A stretch of DNA of 64,000 bases, from assembly GCA_964351395.1 (NCBI GenBank), contig CAYGOF010000002.1, positions 186,001 to 250,000 of the forward strand, given 5' to 3'. The translations under genes and the position numbers were made by a program. The notes below the pieces were generated by a model. That model searched no databases, was not told the origin of the DNA, and saw only the letters and a list, made by a program, of their open reading frames with translations. Within the stretch, counting starts at the first letter, position 1. Each line of letters begins with the position of its first letter. The stretch is from Imperialibacter sp964351395 (GTDB lineage Bacteria; Bacteroidota; Bacteroidia; Cytophagales; Cyclobacteriaceae). Below, piece by piece: positions 1 through 9,069 of this stretch.

Positions 1-2
1 TA

Positions 3-1514
3 ATGAACTACAGGTACTCAACGCTCTCACTCCTCAACCAAATTGGTCTACTGCCAATTTTCGGGGAGGAAGAAATTGTGTTCCAGGACTTGTCGTTTAA
101 ACTTCATTTGCCAACAGAAAAGGCTGGTACATTTTCCTTTTGGGGACTTGGAGGCCTTAGCCGCGATACCGACCTGGCAGTGCCGGAGGAAGGCGATAAT
201 TTCAACAGCAATTTCAGGTCAGGAATGGGTGTAGCAGGCTTATCTCATATTTATTTCCTCAACAAAGACACTTTTATTGAAAGCAAACTTACCTCTTCCA
301 AAGGATATAATTCTTATGATTCAGATTCTCTGAAATTACAGATTTACGACAAGGAATCGTTCCTCAAGACTGACTACCGGTTTTCCACGATGCTTAACCA
401 AAAATTCAACGCCAGAAATACGCTCCGTTCCGGAATCATCGTAAGCTCACTGGGCTACGACCTGCTTTCAAGCTCATATGAAAGTGACGATGACATTACT
501 TATACCACATTGGACACGGAAGGGAACATGTTTTTTGTTCAAGGCTTCTCCCAATGGCAATACAAAGCCAGTGAACACATCACCATCAATAGCGGCTTCC
601 ACTACTCGCATCTCTTCCTTGAAAACCAACACGCACTTGAGCCACGATTGGGAATGAAATGGGCGGTAGCAAAAGGTTCTTCTGTTAATTTGGGCGTAGG
701 CCTTCATAGTCGTTTGGAGTCGCCTTCCCTATACCTTAGTAAAGCGACCCTCGATGATGGCAGCAAAGTGCAATACAACAGAGCCCTCGAAATGAGCAAA
801 GCAGCCCATTTTGTGTTGGGGTATGAAAAGCAGCTTACTGAAAATGTCAGGTTGAAAGCAGAAACTTATTACCAACACCTCTACAATGTTCCGATCGCAG
901 GGTCAGCAATCGCCGAAGAATGGGCACCCAGCTTTAGCATTTTGAACTCAAAAGCTGGGTATACTGACCGTCCCCTTTCCAACGATGGCACAGGGAGAAA
1001 TTATGGACTGGAGCTGACTCTTGAGAAGTTCCTCACGAATGGTTTCTATTACACCGTGACCTCGTCGCTCTACCAGTCCAAATACACTGGACGGGATGGT
1101 ATTGAGCGAAACACTCGTTTCAATGGCAACTTCACAGGCAATATTATCGCAGGTAAAGAGTTTAAAGTCGGACGAAATAAGAACAACTTGTTAGGGTTTA
1201 ACACGAGGGTAATTTACGCGGGTGGAAATAGAAAAATACCTATCAATCTTCCCCAAAGCATCGCTGGCGATAGAACGGTTTGGGATTATAGCAATGCGTA
1301 TGACCAACGGCTTCCTAATTATGCCCGCCTCGACATAGGCGTAAGCTATCGTCAAAACAAGCCTGGGCACTCTTCTATTCTGTCACTTAATGTGCAGAAC
1401 GTGACCGCCCGTTACAACGTGTTTGGAGAGTACTTCGATAATAGAACCGATAAAGTAATGACCAGTCAGCAGCTCGGACTCTTGCCTAACCTGAGTTATA
1501 GAATAGAATTCTAG
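3..1514 (+). CDS. TonB-dependent outer-membrane receptor, C-terminal barrel (5' end outside window)
   Basis: The 503 visible residues are beta-barrel sequence: alternating polar and hydrophobic strands, many aromatic residues, long polar loops, and a terminal strand ending Arg-Ile-Glu-Phe, the C-terminal Phe expected for BAM-inserted outer-membrane proteins. The last third has the typical TonB-receptor ending (a strand with NVQNVTARYN followed by a short loop and the closing strand). No signal peptide or plug domain is present, so the gene almost certainly begins before the window; the Met at base 3 is only the first in-frame Met visible. Substrate cannot be told. No SusD-like partner follows. 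A strong terminator lies 45 bases downstream. Confidence 0.82.
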   Translation: MNYRYSTLSLLNQIGLLPIFGEEEIVFQDLSFKLHLPTEKAGTFSFWGLGGLSRDTDLAVPEEGDNFNSNFRSGMGVAGLSHIYFLNKDTFIESKLTSSKGYNSYDSDSLKLQIYDKESFLKTDYRFSTMLNQKFNARNTLRSGIIVSSLGYDLLSSSYESDDDITYTTLDTEGNMFFVQGFSQWQYKASEHITINSGFHYSHLFLENQHALEPRLGMKWAVAKGSSVNLGVGLHSRLESPSLYLSKATLDDGSKVQYNRALEMSKAAHFVLGYEKQLTENVRLKAETYYQHLYNVPIAGSAIAEEWAPSFSILNSKAGYTDRPLSNDGTGRNYGLELTLEKFLTNGFYYTVTSSLYQSKYTGRDGIERNTRFNGNFTGNIIAGKEFKVGRNKNNLLGFNTRVIYAGGNRKIPINLPQSIAGDRTVWDYSNAYDQRLPNYARLDIGVSYRQNKPGHSSILSLNVQNVTARYNVFGEYFDNRTDKVMTSQQLGLLPNLSYRIEF

Positions 1515-1558
1515 CAGCTACAAACAAGTGGCATAGGGCTACAAAGAAGTCTACCTAA

Positions 1559-1593
1559 CCCCGGAATATTCAGCTATTCCGGGGTTTATTTTT
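1559..1593 (+). terminator. Rho-independent terminator after TonB receptor
   Basis: Perfect 10-bp stem CCCCGGAATA / TATTCCGGGG with loop TTCAGC, followed directly by TTTATTTTT. It ends the TonB receptor transcript and isolates the next gene. Confidence 0.85.
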
Positions 1594-1623
1594 AACTTTA
1601 ATCTTCACGGAAAAAACTATCCC

Positions 1624-2628
1624 ATGTTTAGTAAGCTAAAAGAAGTACGCTGGGGCATTATAGGAGTAGGCGATGTGTGCGAAGTAAAGAGTGGACCTGC
1701 CTTTCAAAAAGTAGAAAACTCAAGCCTGGTGGCGGTAATGAGAAGAAACGGTGAAAAGGCAGCCGACTTTGCCAAACGACATGGAGTACCGAAATGGTAT
1801 GATGATGCAGATGAGCTGATCAACGATCCTGACGTTAATGCTATTTATATCGCAACTCCTCCTGGCTCCCATGCCGACTATACTTTCAAAGCAGCCAAAG
1901 CAGGAAAGCCGGTGTATGTGGAAAAGCCCATGGCAAGAACTGCCGCGGAATGCCAGGCAATGGTGGACGCTTGCGAAGCCGCTGGGGTTCCCCTTTTTGT
2001 CGCTTATTACAGACGTATGCTGCCTAACTTTTTGAAGGTAAAGTCGCTCATTGAATCAGGTGCAATTGGTGACGTCCGCTTTGTCAAAATCAAGCTCAAC
2101 AAGCCCTTGTACCCCGATATTGTAGGTGCGGCCAATGATCCTGACAACTGGCGGATCTTTCCTGAAGTGGCTGGCGGTGGCTATTTCTATGACTTGGGCT
2201 GCCATCAGCTCGACATACTGGACTTTCTGTTTGGGCCGGTCAAGCACGCCAGCGGTTTTGCTACCAACCAGGGCGGAATTTATCCTGCGGAAGATATCGT
2301 CACCGGCTCTTTCGTTTTCAAGAGTGGCGTACTCGGTCAAGGTACCTGGTGTTTTTCCACTTCTGATGCCTCGGATGAAGAAGTAACGACAATTATTGGC
2401 AGCAAAGGCGAAATCTCATTTCCGTACTTCGGCGATCACTCAGTGACTTTGAAGGTGGCAGGTAAAGCCACAGAAAAAATGACCTTCGATATTCCGAATC
2501 ATATCCAGCAGCCCTTAATTCAAACGATCGTCGATGAACTCACCGGTAAAGGCAAATGCCCAAGCACGGGTATTTCTGGCACCAGGACGAATTGGGTGAT
2601 GGAGCAATTGTGTAAAAGGGTGGATTAA
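1624..2628 (+). CDS. Gfo/Idh/MocA family NAD(P)-dependent oxidoreductase
   Basis: 334 residues, the usual size. A Rossmann fold opens the protein (G14-V-G16 in WGIIGVGDV), followed by the family's catalytic/binding Glu-Lys-Pro at about residues 100-102 (YVEKPMA) and the C-terminal alpha/beta substrate domain with GGGYFYDLGCHQLDIL, where the His-Asp pair lies in the active site. No signal peptide, so it is cytoplasmic, unlike the Tat-exported relative at 35564. The family oxidises or reduces sugars, inositols and related polyols; the substrate cannot be inferred. It stands alone between a terminator and a pair of palindromes. Confidence 0.9.
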   Translation: MFSKLKEVRWGIIGVGDVCEVKSGPAFQKVENSSLVAVMRRNGEKAADFAKRHGVPKWYDDADELINDPDVNAIYIATPPGSHADYTFKAAKAGKPVYVEKPMARTAAECQAMVDACEAAGVPLFVAYYRRMLPNFLKVKSLIESGAIGDVRFVKIKLNKPLYPDIVGAANDPDNWRIFPEVAGGGYFYDLGCHQLDILDFLFGPVKHASGFATNQGGIYPAEDIVTGSFVFKSGVLGQGTWCFSTSDASDEEVTTIIGSKGEISFPYFGDHSVTLKVAGKATEKMTFDIPNHIQQPLIQTIVDELTGKGKCPSTGISGTRTNWVMEQLCKRVD

Positions 2629-2669
2629 TTAAGTAGATGAACAATCCTCTATTTTTTAATTTAATAGAC

Positions 2670-2740
2670 GGTCTGTCAGGGGACAGACCAAGGAAAAAGA
2701 AATAAATTCCGAACCCAAGGGCTGTCCCCCGACAGCCCTT
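2670..2740. repeat. Two short palindromes with CTGTC-N4-GACAG core
   Basis: Two perfect hairpins lie 27 bases apart: GGTCTGTC/GACAGACC with loop AGGG (2670-2689) and AAGGGCTGTC/GACAGCCCTT with loop CCCC (2717-2740). A third member with the same core occurs at 16874-16895. Neither has a good U-tract, so they look like dispersed intergenic palindromes rather than simple terminators, although they may stabilise the 3' end of the upstream mRNA. Confidence 0.6.
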
Positions 2741-2844
2741 TCATTGACTCTTCAGTTCTTTTTCCGAAAATGAACAGAAATCCTGGTTTTATGTTATACT
2801 AAAACATTACCACTCCAGCGTTCAATCCCATCTAAACAATCCCC

Positions 2845-4269
2845 ATGAAAATTCTTCTGACCGGAGCCACCGGATATATCGGTAAAAGGCTGCTACCTGT
2901 TTTGGTCAATAGCGGCCATGAGGTTATTTGCTGCGTGCGGGACGCCAATCGTTTCAACCCGCCCAAGCAGCTGGTCTCTCATATTCAGGTGATTGAAGTA
3001 GACTTCCTTAAAAAGGAAACCCTTAAAAATATACCCGACGACATTGATGCTGCCTATTACCTAATCCATTCCATGTCGGGTTCGTCGAGCAAGTTCAATG
3101 AATTAGAAAGCGAATCAGCCCTCAATTTCAATGAAGCTGTAGCAGACAAACACATTGAACAGGTGATCTACCTTAGTGGCATTGTAAATGAAGAAACTTT
3201 ATCCAAACACCTGGCTTCCCGCAAGGAAGTAGAAGATATTCTTTCTCAGGGAAAATTTGCCCTTACCACTTTACGGGCCGGTATTATTGTCGGGTCAGGA
3301 AGCGCCTCCTTTGAAATCATACGAGACCTGATAGAAAAGCTGCCCGTGATGATCACTCCGAAATGGCTTAACACCCGCTGCCAGCCAATCGGCATTACAG
3401 ATGTTATTCTGTTTCTTTCCAACGTGCTGCACAACAAGGCTACCTACGGAGAAAACTATGATATTGGTGGCCCGGATGTGATGACCTACAAAGAAATGCT
3501 ACTAGGCTTTGCCAAAGCAAGAAAGCTCAAAAGATGGATTTTTACACTACCGGTGATGACACCAAAACTGTCGTCGTATTGGCTTTTTTTCGTCACTTCT
3601 ACCTCTTATCGCCTGGCCGTTTCGCTAGTAGATAGCATGAAAGTGGAAGTGGTATGCCAGGACGATCGACTGGCGAAACTGTTGAATATTAAGCCCATTA
3701 GCTATGAACAAGCCCTTGATAAAGCCTTTGTCCGAATTAATCAGCATGTGGTAGTTTCCAGTTGGAAAGACAGTCTAATCAGTGGCCGTATCAGCGACAA
3801 CCTATCAGAGTATATTGAAGTACCGATATACGGATGCCTCAAAGACGCAAGGCATGTAACAGTATCAAATAGTGAGAAAGTGCTCGATCGCATTTGGGCA
3901 CTAGGAGGGGAAACTGGCTGGTACTATGGCAACTGGCTTTGGCAATTGCGTGGCTTCCTCGACAAGCTTGTCGGGGGCGTAGGGCTCAGAAGAGGAAGAA
4001 CAAATGTGGGTGAAATCAATGCTGGAGATTCGTTGGATTTCTGGAGGGTACTCTACGCCAATCGCTCCGAAAAAAGGCTCCTCCTTTTTGCTGAAATGAA
4101 AGTGCCTGGTGAAGCCTGGCTGGAGTTCAGAATTGAAGATGATCAACTCTACCAGACAGCGACCTTTAGACCCAGGGGTCTATGGGGAAGGCTTTATTGG
4201 TATTCCATTTTTCCCATACACGGCTTTGTGTTTGGAGGAATGTTAAGAGAAATCAATAATACTCAGTAA
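2845..4269 (+). CDS. SDR-family NAD(P)-binding protein with C-terminal DUF2867
   Basis: 474 residues. The N-terminus (MKILLTGATGYIGKRLL) is an extended/atypical SDR Rossmann motif, TGATGYIG, followed by an NmrA-like domain to about residue 290 (YYLIHSMSG, TTLRAGIIVGSGS, YDIGGPDVMTY). The last 170 residues match the DUF2867 type (ALGGETGWYYGNWLWQLRG, RPRGLWGRLYWYSIFPIHGFVFGGML), a C-terminal extension often fused to such SDR proteins. Probably acts on a quinone, lipid or nucleotide-sugar-like substrate; the exact reaction is unknown. Starts with ATG after a 200-base spacer and ends just before a bidirectional terminator shared with the convergent gene. Confidence 0.85.
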   Translation: MKILLTGATGYIGKRLLPVLVNSGHEVICCVRDANRFNPPKQLVSHIQVIEVDFLKKETLKNIPDDIDAAYYLIHSMSGSSSKFNELESESALNFNEAVADKHIEQVIYLSGIVNEETLSKHLASRKEVEDILSQGKFALTTLRAGIIVGSGSASFEIIRDLIEKLPVMITPKWLNTRCQPIGITDVILFLSNVLHNKATYGENYDIGGPDVMTYKEMLLGFAKARKLKRWIFTLPVMTPKLSSYWLFFVTSTSYRLAVSLVDSMKVEVVCQDDRLAKLLNIKPISYEQALDKAFVRINQHVVVSSWKDSLISGRISDNLSEYIEVPIYGCLKDARHVTVSNSEKVLDRIWALGGETGWYYGNWLWQLRGFLDKLVGGVGLRRGRTNVGEINAGDSLDFWRVLYANRSEKRLLLFAEMKVPGEAWLEFRIEDDQLYQTATFRPRGLWGRLYWYSIFPIHGFVFGGMLREINNTQ

Positions 4270-4271
4270 AG

Positions 4272-4303
4272 AAAATGGCCCATCTTCCAACGGGCCATTT
4301 TTT
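4272..4303. terminator. Bidirectional terminator between convergent genes
   Basis: Stem AAAATGGCCC / GGGCCATTTT with a 10-base loop; T-runs follow on both strands (ATTTTTTG on plus, ATTTTCTTT on minus), serving both the SDR gene and the minus-strand dehydratase. Confidence 0.85.
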
Positions 4304-4323
4304 GTATGACTTAGGCAGAGTGG

Positions 4324-5811
4324 TCAACTCCACAACCTGTCCCAGGAACGCTCTACATCCCACTCAGGCGTGGGGGCAAAATATTGATTATTTTCAGGAT
4401 CCAAGTGCTGCTTCACTACCTCCTCGTTGAGTTCTACTCCAAGCCCAGGCGCCTCCGGTACGGAAGCGAAACCCTTTTCTATCATTGTTCCCTTACCCGT
4501 CAACTTCACCAGATTTTGCCAGTAGTCAAGGTCCACGGAATGATGCTCAAGCGCCATGAAGTTTTGCGTAGCTGCCGCACAATGAACGTTAGCCATGAAT
4601 GAGATAGGTGTGCCGGCAAAGTGCATTGCCATGGCCACTCCTTTTTCTTCTGCATAATCACCAATCTTCTTAGTCTCCAGCAGTCCACCTGAAGTAGCCA
4701 GGTCTGGGTGTACAATATCTATCGCACGGGCATCAATAAGCTTAATGAACTCCTCTTTCAAATAAATATCTTCTCCTGTTGTTAAAGGCGTTTCAATGGC
4801 ATCCGAGATTTGCTTTAGTTGCTCGGTAAATTTCCATGGAATCATATCTTCCAACCAGGCAAGTCTATACTTTTCTACCGCCCTGCCTAGTCTGATGGCG
4901 TTGTTGTGATCGAAATGCCCATAGTGATCAGATGCCAGGGGAATAGAATACCCTATTTTGTTCCTCACCTTCTCGATGCGCTGCATCAAGATATCAAGTC
5001 CTTTGTCGGTAATCTGCACCTGTGTAAACTGATGTTCCGTAGCCCCATATGTCATAGGATCATTGGTCCATTGACGGCCGGTATCCCAAAAATTACTATT
5101 TGCTACTGTATCTGGAATATCTTTCAAAAGCCCGATTCCAAAATCCATTTTCATGAATGTAAAGCCCTGCTCGTCTACTCTTTTCGCCACCATGGCTGTG
5201 AATTCTTCCTCATTTCTACCCATTGGGGTATCAGCATATAGACGAACTTTATCGCGGTATTTTCCACCTAAAAGCTGATAGGCGGGTACATTGTAGGCCT
5301 TTCCTGCCAAATCCCAAAGGGCCATTTCCACGGCACAAACGCCTCCACCCTGGCGACTATGGCCGCCAAACTGCTTGATGCGCTTAAATATCATTTCCAC
5401 ATTACACGGATTCATTCCCTTGATGCGGCTTTTGAGGAACATGGCATATCGCCAGGATCCCTGGTCACGGACCTCTCCATAGCCGGAGATGCCCTGGTTG
5501 GTATCAATTCTGATGACCGGGCAGCGTGCATGGCCATTCATCACAACGGCATAGCGCATGTCGGTAATTTTGAGGTCTGATGGCGCAGCAAATCGGTTCA
5601 CTTTGGAGGTAGAGTGGGCCATCGTATCCTCTATGTTGCTAAACATAAAGCCGCCGAGGGCCAGGCCACCTAGCCCAACTTTTTTCATAAAGTCGCGGCG
5701 ATTATCACCACCTTCGGGGGTTTCCTTAGGTGTAGCATCAACCACCTTTTCGTCTTTTATACCCAGCTTTTCTAAATACTTATCTGAGGGAGTTTGTTCT
5801 TGAGAAGTCAT
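4324..5811 (-). CDS. Tat-exported enolase-superfamily (mandelate racemase/muconate lactonizing type) sugar-acid dehydratase
   Basis: 495 residues. A Tat signal is present (RRDFMKK, twin Arg 38-39, then a Gly/Ala/Leu-rich stretch) after an unusually long 37-residue polar n-region. The mature part is a complete enolase-superfamily enzyme: capping domain, then barrel with metal ligands Asp295 (SDHYG), Glu321 (WLEDMIPW) and Glu347 (TTGEDIY), a Lys-rich strand at 221, and His397 (AMHFAGTP) as candidate base. This ligand pattern fits acid-sugar dehydratases of the D-galactonate/gluconate group. Located in the periplasm, it is followed 30 bases later by a secreted RraA-like gene lying upstream on the same strand, so the two probably form an operon. 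Substrate is inferred only. Confidence 0.88.
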   Translation of the reverse strand: MTSQEQTPSDKYLEKLGIKDEKVVDATPKETPEGGDNRRDFMKKVGLGGLALGGFMFSNIEDTMAHSTSKVNRFAAPSDLKITDMRYAVVMNGHARCPVIRIDTNQGISGYGEVRDQGSWRYAMFLKSRIKGMNPCNVEMIFKRIKQFGGHSRQGGGVCAVEMALWDLAGKAYNVPAYQLLGGKYRDKVRLYADTPMGRNEEEFTAMVAKRVDEQGFTFMKMDFGIGLLKDIPDTVANSNFWDTGRQWTNDPMTYGATEHQFTQVQITDKGLDILMQRIEKVRNKIGYSIPLASDHYGHFDHNNAIRLGRAVEKYRLAWLEDMIPWKFTEQLKQISDAIETPLTTGEDIYLKEEFIKLIDARAIDIVHPDLATSGGLLETKKIGDYAEEKGVAMAMHFAGTPISFMANVHCAAATQNFMALEHHSVDLDYWQNLVKLTGKGTMIEKGFASVPEAPGLGVELNEEVVKQHLDPENNQYFAPTPEWDVERSWDRLWS

Positions 5812-5841
5812 AAGTAGGTGTTTTTCAATTTCAAATTATCA

Positions 5842-6768
5842 TTACCAGGTTCTGTCTTTCATATAGGCATCCAATTCCGCTCTGGTCATGGGCAGTTTGT
5901 CGGCATTCGTATCCAGCCACTTCAGGAAGTCATTTTTGATATTGTCAGTCCAACGCTGATCAATTTCGCCAGGCGTGTATTTTCCTTCTCTCAAGCGCTG
6001 ATGACCAAACTGATCTCTCAAAGCAATGAATTCGGCATTGATCAGAAGGTCAGCTAGCAAATGGGCTGGAATAAAAACAACCCCCCCTTTTTTAGCCAAC
6101 ACCGCATCGCCAGGAAGAACCGTGGCTCTGCCAATTCTGATGGGCACATTGATACCTCCAAGCATCATTCCCTGGATGTAAGAAGGATCGTAACCTTTTA
6201 CCCACATGTTAAAGCCATCTATCTTAGATAGACCTTCTTCGTCTCTCACAGAGCCATAAAAGATGACACCATTCTTTGATTTTGCATAGATGGAGTTTCC
6301 AAGGTTGTCTCCAATCAATGTACCATCCACAATTTTTCCATAACTGTCGGCTACATAAATATCACCAGGTTTCAGCATATCGATGGGCCAGGAATTAAAG
6401 TTCCCCACCCGGCTTTCTGCTTTTCCTTTCTCCATGATCATGTTGTGATAATCGGAACGGGCAGGCAAATACTGGACGGTCAGCGCACGGCCCGTCATCG
6501 GCTTTTCATTGTCGAGGATCATCCAATCCCCCTCGAACTGATTATGGTAACCTTTGTTTCTCAAAATACCCCAAGCTTCTTCGATGGATATATTCTTCAG
6601 CCGTTCGAGTTGATCGTCGGGAATATTAGGTCTGCCATCCGGAAGTCGTGGCCCCTTCCATTCCGAGGTCATGGCCACGATTTGGTCTTTCGTTAGTGTA
6701 ACCTGCTGGGCCAGCAAAGAACTCCCTAGCAGCAAGAATGAAGCAAGTAAATAGTAAAATCTGTTCAT
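5842..6768 (-). CDS. Secreted RraA-like family protein
   Basis: 308 residues with a Sec signal peptide (MNRFYYLLASFLLLGSSLLA|QQ). The core from about residue 60 matches the RraA/4-hydroxy-4-methyl-2-oxoglutarate aldolase fold: GDNLGNS at 153-159 and the SVRDEEG loop with Arg175-Asp176, the metal/oxoacid-binding signature of the family. The C-terminal 60 residues (KLPMTRAELDAYM) are an extension found in exported versions. Classical RraA-fold aldolases and decarboxylases act on pyruvate-like 2-oxo acids; an exported copy next to an exported sugar-acid dehydratase suggests cleavage of a 2-keto-3-deoxy sugar acid, which is inference. It is first in a two-gene minus-strand operon with the dehydratase. 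Confidence 0.82.
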   Translation of the reverse strand: MNRFYYLLASFLLLGSSLLAQQVTLTKDQIVAMTSEWKGPRLPDGRPNIPDDQLERLKNISIEEAWGILRNKGYHNQFEGDWMILDNEKPMTGRALTVQYLPARSDYHNMIMEKGKAESRVGNFNSWPIDMLKPGDIYVADSYGKIVDGTLIGDNLGNSIYAKSKNGVIFYGSVRDEEGLSKIDGFNMWVKGYDPSYIQGMMLGGINVPIRIGRATVLPGDAVLAKKGGVVFIPAHLLADLLINAEFIALRDQFGHQRLREGKYTPGEIDQRWTDNIKNDFLKWLDTNADKLPMTRAELDAYMKDRTW

Positions 6769-6981
6769 TTATAAGTTGTGTTTAAGTTGGTATAGACTAC
6801 CCAACAGCACTTCCGAAGGGTACATAGTTGAAATTAATAATTAAATCCTAAACCTGCGAATTGTTATCTCTGAATGGTTCATAATGAATGATTCAACAGC
6901 TTGGCTTGAGCTGCGTCGACCATCTTTCGTTTGGAAACTCATAAGGAAATTCAGTAATTACTTAGGATACAAACTGCGCCA

Positions 6982-8577
6982 ATGATGCGAATGAACATAT
7001 TAATAGCCATTCTTGCCATCATGATGACCTTTGGCTGTGAGGTGAAAGAGACTTACCGACGACCCAATGTTCTAATTGCCATTGCCGATGATGCCTCATT
7101 TCCACACATGAGCGCCTACGGTTCTAAATGGATAAACACACCGGCTTTTGACAGGGTAGCGGCGAATGGTCTTCTATTTACCAATGCCTATACGCCCAAT
7201 GCCAAGTGCGCACCTTCCAGGGCTTGCATCATCACCGGGCGAAACTCCTGGCAGCTGGAGGAAGCGGCCAACCATGTCCCTAATTTTCCAGCCAAATTCA
7301 AAACCTACGCAGAAGTATTGAAGGAAACTGGCTATTTCACCGGGTATACTACAAAAGGTTGGGCGCCGGGAAACCCTGGAGAAGTGGATGGAAAAAAGAG
7401 GGAGTTGCTTGGGAAACCATACAATGAAATTAAACTTACTCCGCCTACCTCCGGCATTTCAACCAGCAATTACGCCGCAAATTTTGAAACATTCTTACAA
7501 GAAAAAGCGGAGGGGCAGCCTTTTTGTTTCTGGTATGGTTCCATCGAACCACACCGTGCTTATGAGTATGGATCCGGGATTGCCCTGGCCAACAAGAAAT
7601 TAGCGTCCATCGACTCAGTTTTTTCCTTCTGGCCAGACAACGACACGATCAGGACCGACCTCTTAGACTACGCCTATGAAATCGAGTATTTCGATGGCCA
7701 ACTGGAAAAGATGTTAAAAACATTGGAGAAATCCGGTGAACTCGACAATACCATCGTTATCGTTACAGCCGACAACGGCATGCCTTTTCCCAGGGTCAAA
7801 GGACAGGAATACGAATATTCAAACCATTTGCCTTTGGCCATTATGTGGGGAAAAGGAATTAAAAACCCAGGCCGTATCATTGAAGATTATGTGAGCTTTA
7901 TCGATTTAGCACCGACACTGCTGCAAGCCGCCGACATCAACGTGGCTGAAAGTGGCATGCAAGCAATTGAGGGCAAAAGCCTGCTAAGCATTTTCCAGTC
8001 CGACCAGCAAGGGATTGTGGATCCCGCCCGAGATCATGTTTTGATAGGTAAGGAAAGACACGACGTGGGCCGCCCCAACGACCAGGGTTATCCGGTTCGG
8101 GGCATCGTGAAAGGTGGATACCTCTACCTGCGAAATTTCAAAACCGACAGGTGGCCTGCGGGCGATCCCGTGACAGGCTATTTAAATACCGATGCCAGCC
8201 CAACGAAAACAGAAATTCTCAAGCTCTGGAGGCAGGGTAAAAATAATTTCTTCTGGGATCTATCTTTTGGAAAAAGACAGGAGGAAGAGCTGTACCAAAT
8301 TTCCATCGATCCTTCCTGTATGCATAACCTGGCCAACTCGCCAACGCATCAGGAAATGAAGTTGAAACTAAGCGAACAGTTACTGTCGGAGCTTTCTGCT
8401 CAGGAAGACCCTAGAATAATAGCAAACGGCGATGTGTTTGACGACTACACATATGCCGATGGCAGCACCAGGAATTTCTATCAACGTTTTAAGGTAGGCG
8501 AACTCGACACTACCAGCGCAGGCTGGGTCCTACCCTCCGACTTTGAGCCAGCTACCTGGCTGAATAATCAAAAATAA
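6982..8577 (+). CDS. Lipoprotein sulfatase (heparan N-sulfatase-like, cysteine type)
   Basis: 531 residues. An N-terminal lipoprotein signal ends at Cys19 (MMTFGC), so the enzyme is anchored in the envelope. The catalytic motif Cys76-Ala-Pro-Ser-Arg80 is the cysteine-type site that must be converted to formylglycine. The metal ligands are visible as Asp-Asp in IAIADDASF (36-37) and TADNGMPF further on. Overall order (PNVLIAIADD, PSRACIITGRNSW, FIDLAPTLLQAA) fits the N-sulfoglucosamine sulfohydrolase-like group. No maturation enzyme is seen in the window. The start ATG has a second Met at codon 2 and another at codon 4. An NTF2-like gene follows after 14 bases, probably in one operon. Confidence 0.9.
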   Translation: MMRMNILIAILAIMMTFGCEVKETYRRPNVLIAIADDASFPHMSAYGSKWINTPAFDRVAANGLLFTNAYTPNAKCAPSRACIITGRNSWQLEEAANHVPNFPAKFKTYAEVLKETGYFTGYTTKGWAPGNPGEVDGKKRELLGKPYNEIKLTPPTSGISTSNYAANFETFLQEKAEGQPFCFWYGSIEPHRAYEYGSGIALANKKLASIDSVFSFWPDNDTIRTDLLDYAYEIEYFDGQLEKMLKTLEKSGELDNTIVIVTADNGMPFPRVKGQEYEYSNHLPLAIMWGKGIKNPGRIIEDYVSFIDLAPTLLQAADINVAESGMQAIEGKSLLSIFQSDQQGIVDPARDHVLIGKERHDVGRPNDQGYPVRGIVKGGYLYLRNFKTDRWPAGDPVTGYLNTDASPTKTEILKLWRQGKNNFFWDLSFGKRQEEELYQISIDPSCMHNLANSPTHQEMKLKLSEQLLSELSAQEDPRIIANGDVFDDYTYADGSTRNFYQRFKVGELDTTSAGWVLPSDFEPATWLNNQK

Positions 8578-8591
8578 CTTAACCAAGCGCT

Positions 8592-9065
8592 ATGCCCAGC
8601 AATCAATCAATCATTGAAAATTTCTACCAGGCTTTTGCTGCACATGACGCTGAAACCATGGCAAGCCTCTACCACAACGACATTACTTTCACCGACCCTG
8701 TTTTTGGTACTTTAAAGGGTGAAGAGGCCAGAAACATGTGGCGGATGCTCATTGAACGGGGGAAGGACAGTTTGGTGATCAAGCACTCAAAGGTGGTGGC
8801 TGACGAAAGAACAGGCAGTACTCAATGGACAGCCGACTACCGCTTTAGCAGTACCGGTAAAATGGTTCATAATGTCATTTCGGCTCAATTCGAATTCAAA
8901 GATGGCAAAATCATCCGCCATGTCGATACTTTCGATTTTTGGGCCTGGAGCAGGCAGGCTTTGGGGGTATCTGGCTTGCTACTGGGCTGGACCCCGTTTC
9001 TTAAGAAAAAGGTAGCCATACAAGCTAGAAAAAGTCTAACAAAATACTCAGCAATACGAAGTTAG
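8592..9065 (+). CDS. NTF2-like / SnoaL-type small domain protein
   Basis: 157 residues with the pattern of a cone-shaped alpha+beta barrel: IIENFYQAFAAHDAETMASLYHNDITFTDPVFGTLKG, then strands ending ISAQFEFKDGKIIRHVDTFDFWAWSRQALG. This is the ketosteroid isomerase/SnoaL-like family; the residues are compatible with a small-molecule pocket but no specific reaction can be named. No signal peptide. It starts 14 bases after the sulfatase stop and is likely co-transcribed. Its stop is only 4 bases from the stop of the convergent S41 peptidase, so there is no room for a terminator. Confidence 0.82.
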   Translation: MPSNQSIIENFYQAFAAHDAETMASLYHNDITFTDPVFGTLKGEEARNMWRMLIERGKDSLVIKHSKVVADERTGSTQWTADYRFSSTGKMVHNVISAQFEFKDGKIIRHVDTFDFWAWSRQALGVSGLLLGWTPFLKKKVAIQARKSLTKYSAIRS

Positions 9066-9069
9066 GACA

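Noticed and set aside
3..1514. SusC-type receptor of a polysaccharide utilisation locus
   Set aside because: Only the barrel is visible, no SusD-like gene follows, and the next gene is separated by a strong terminator.
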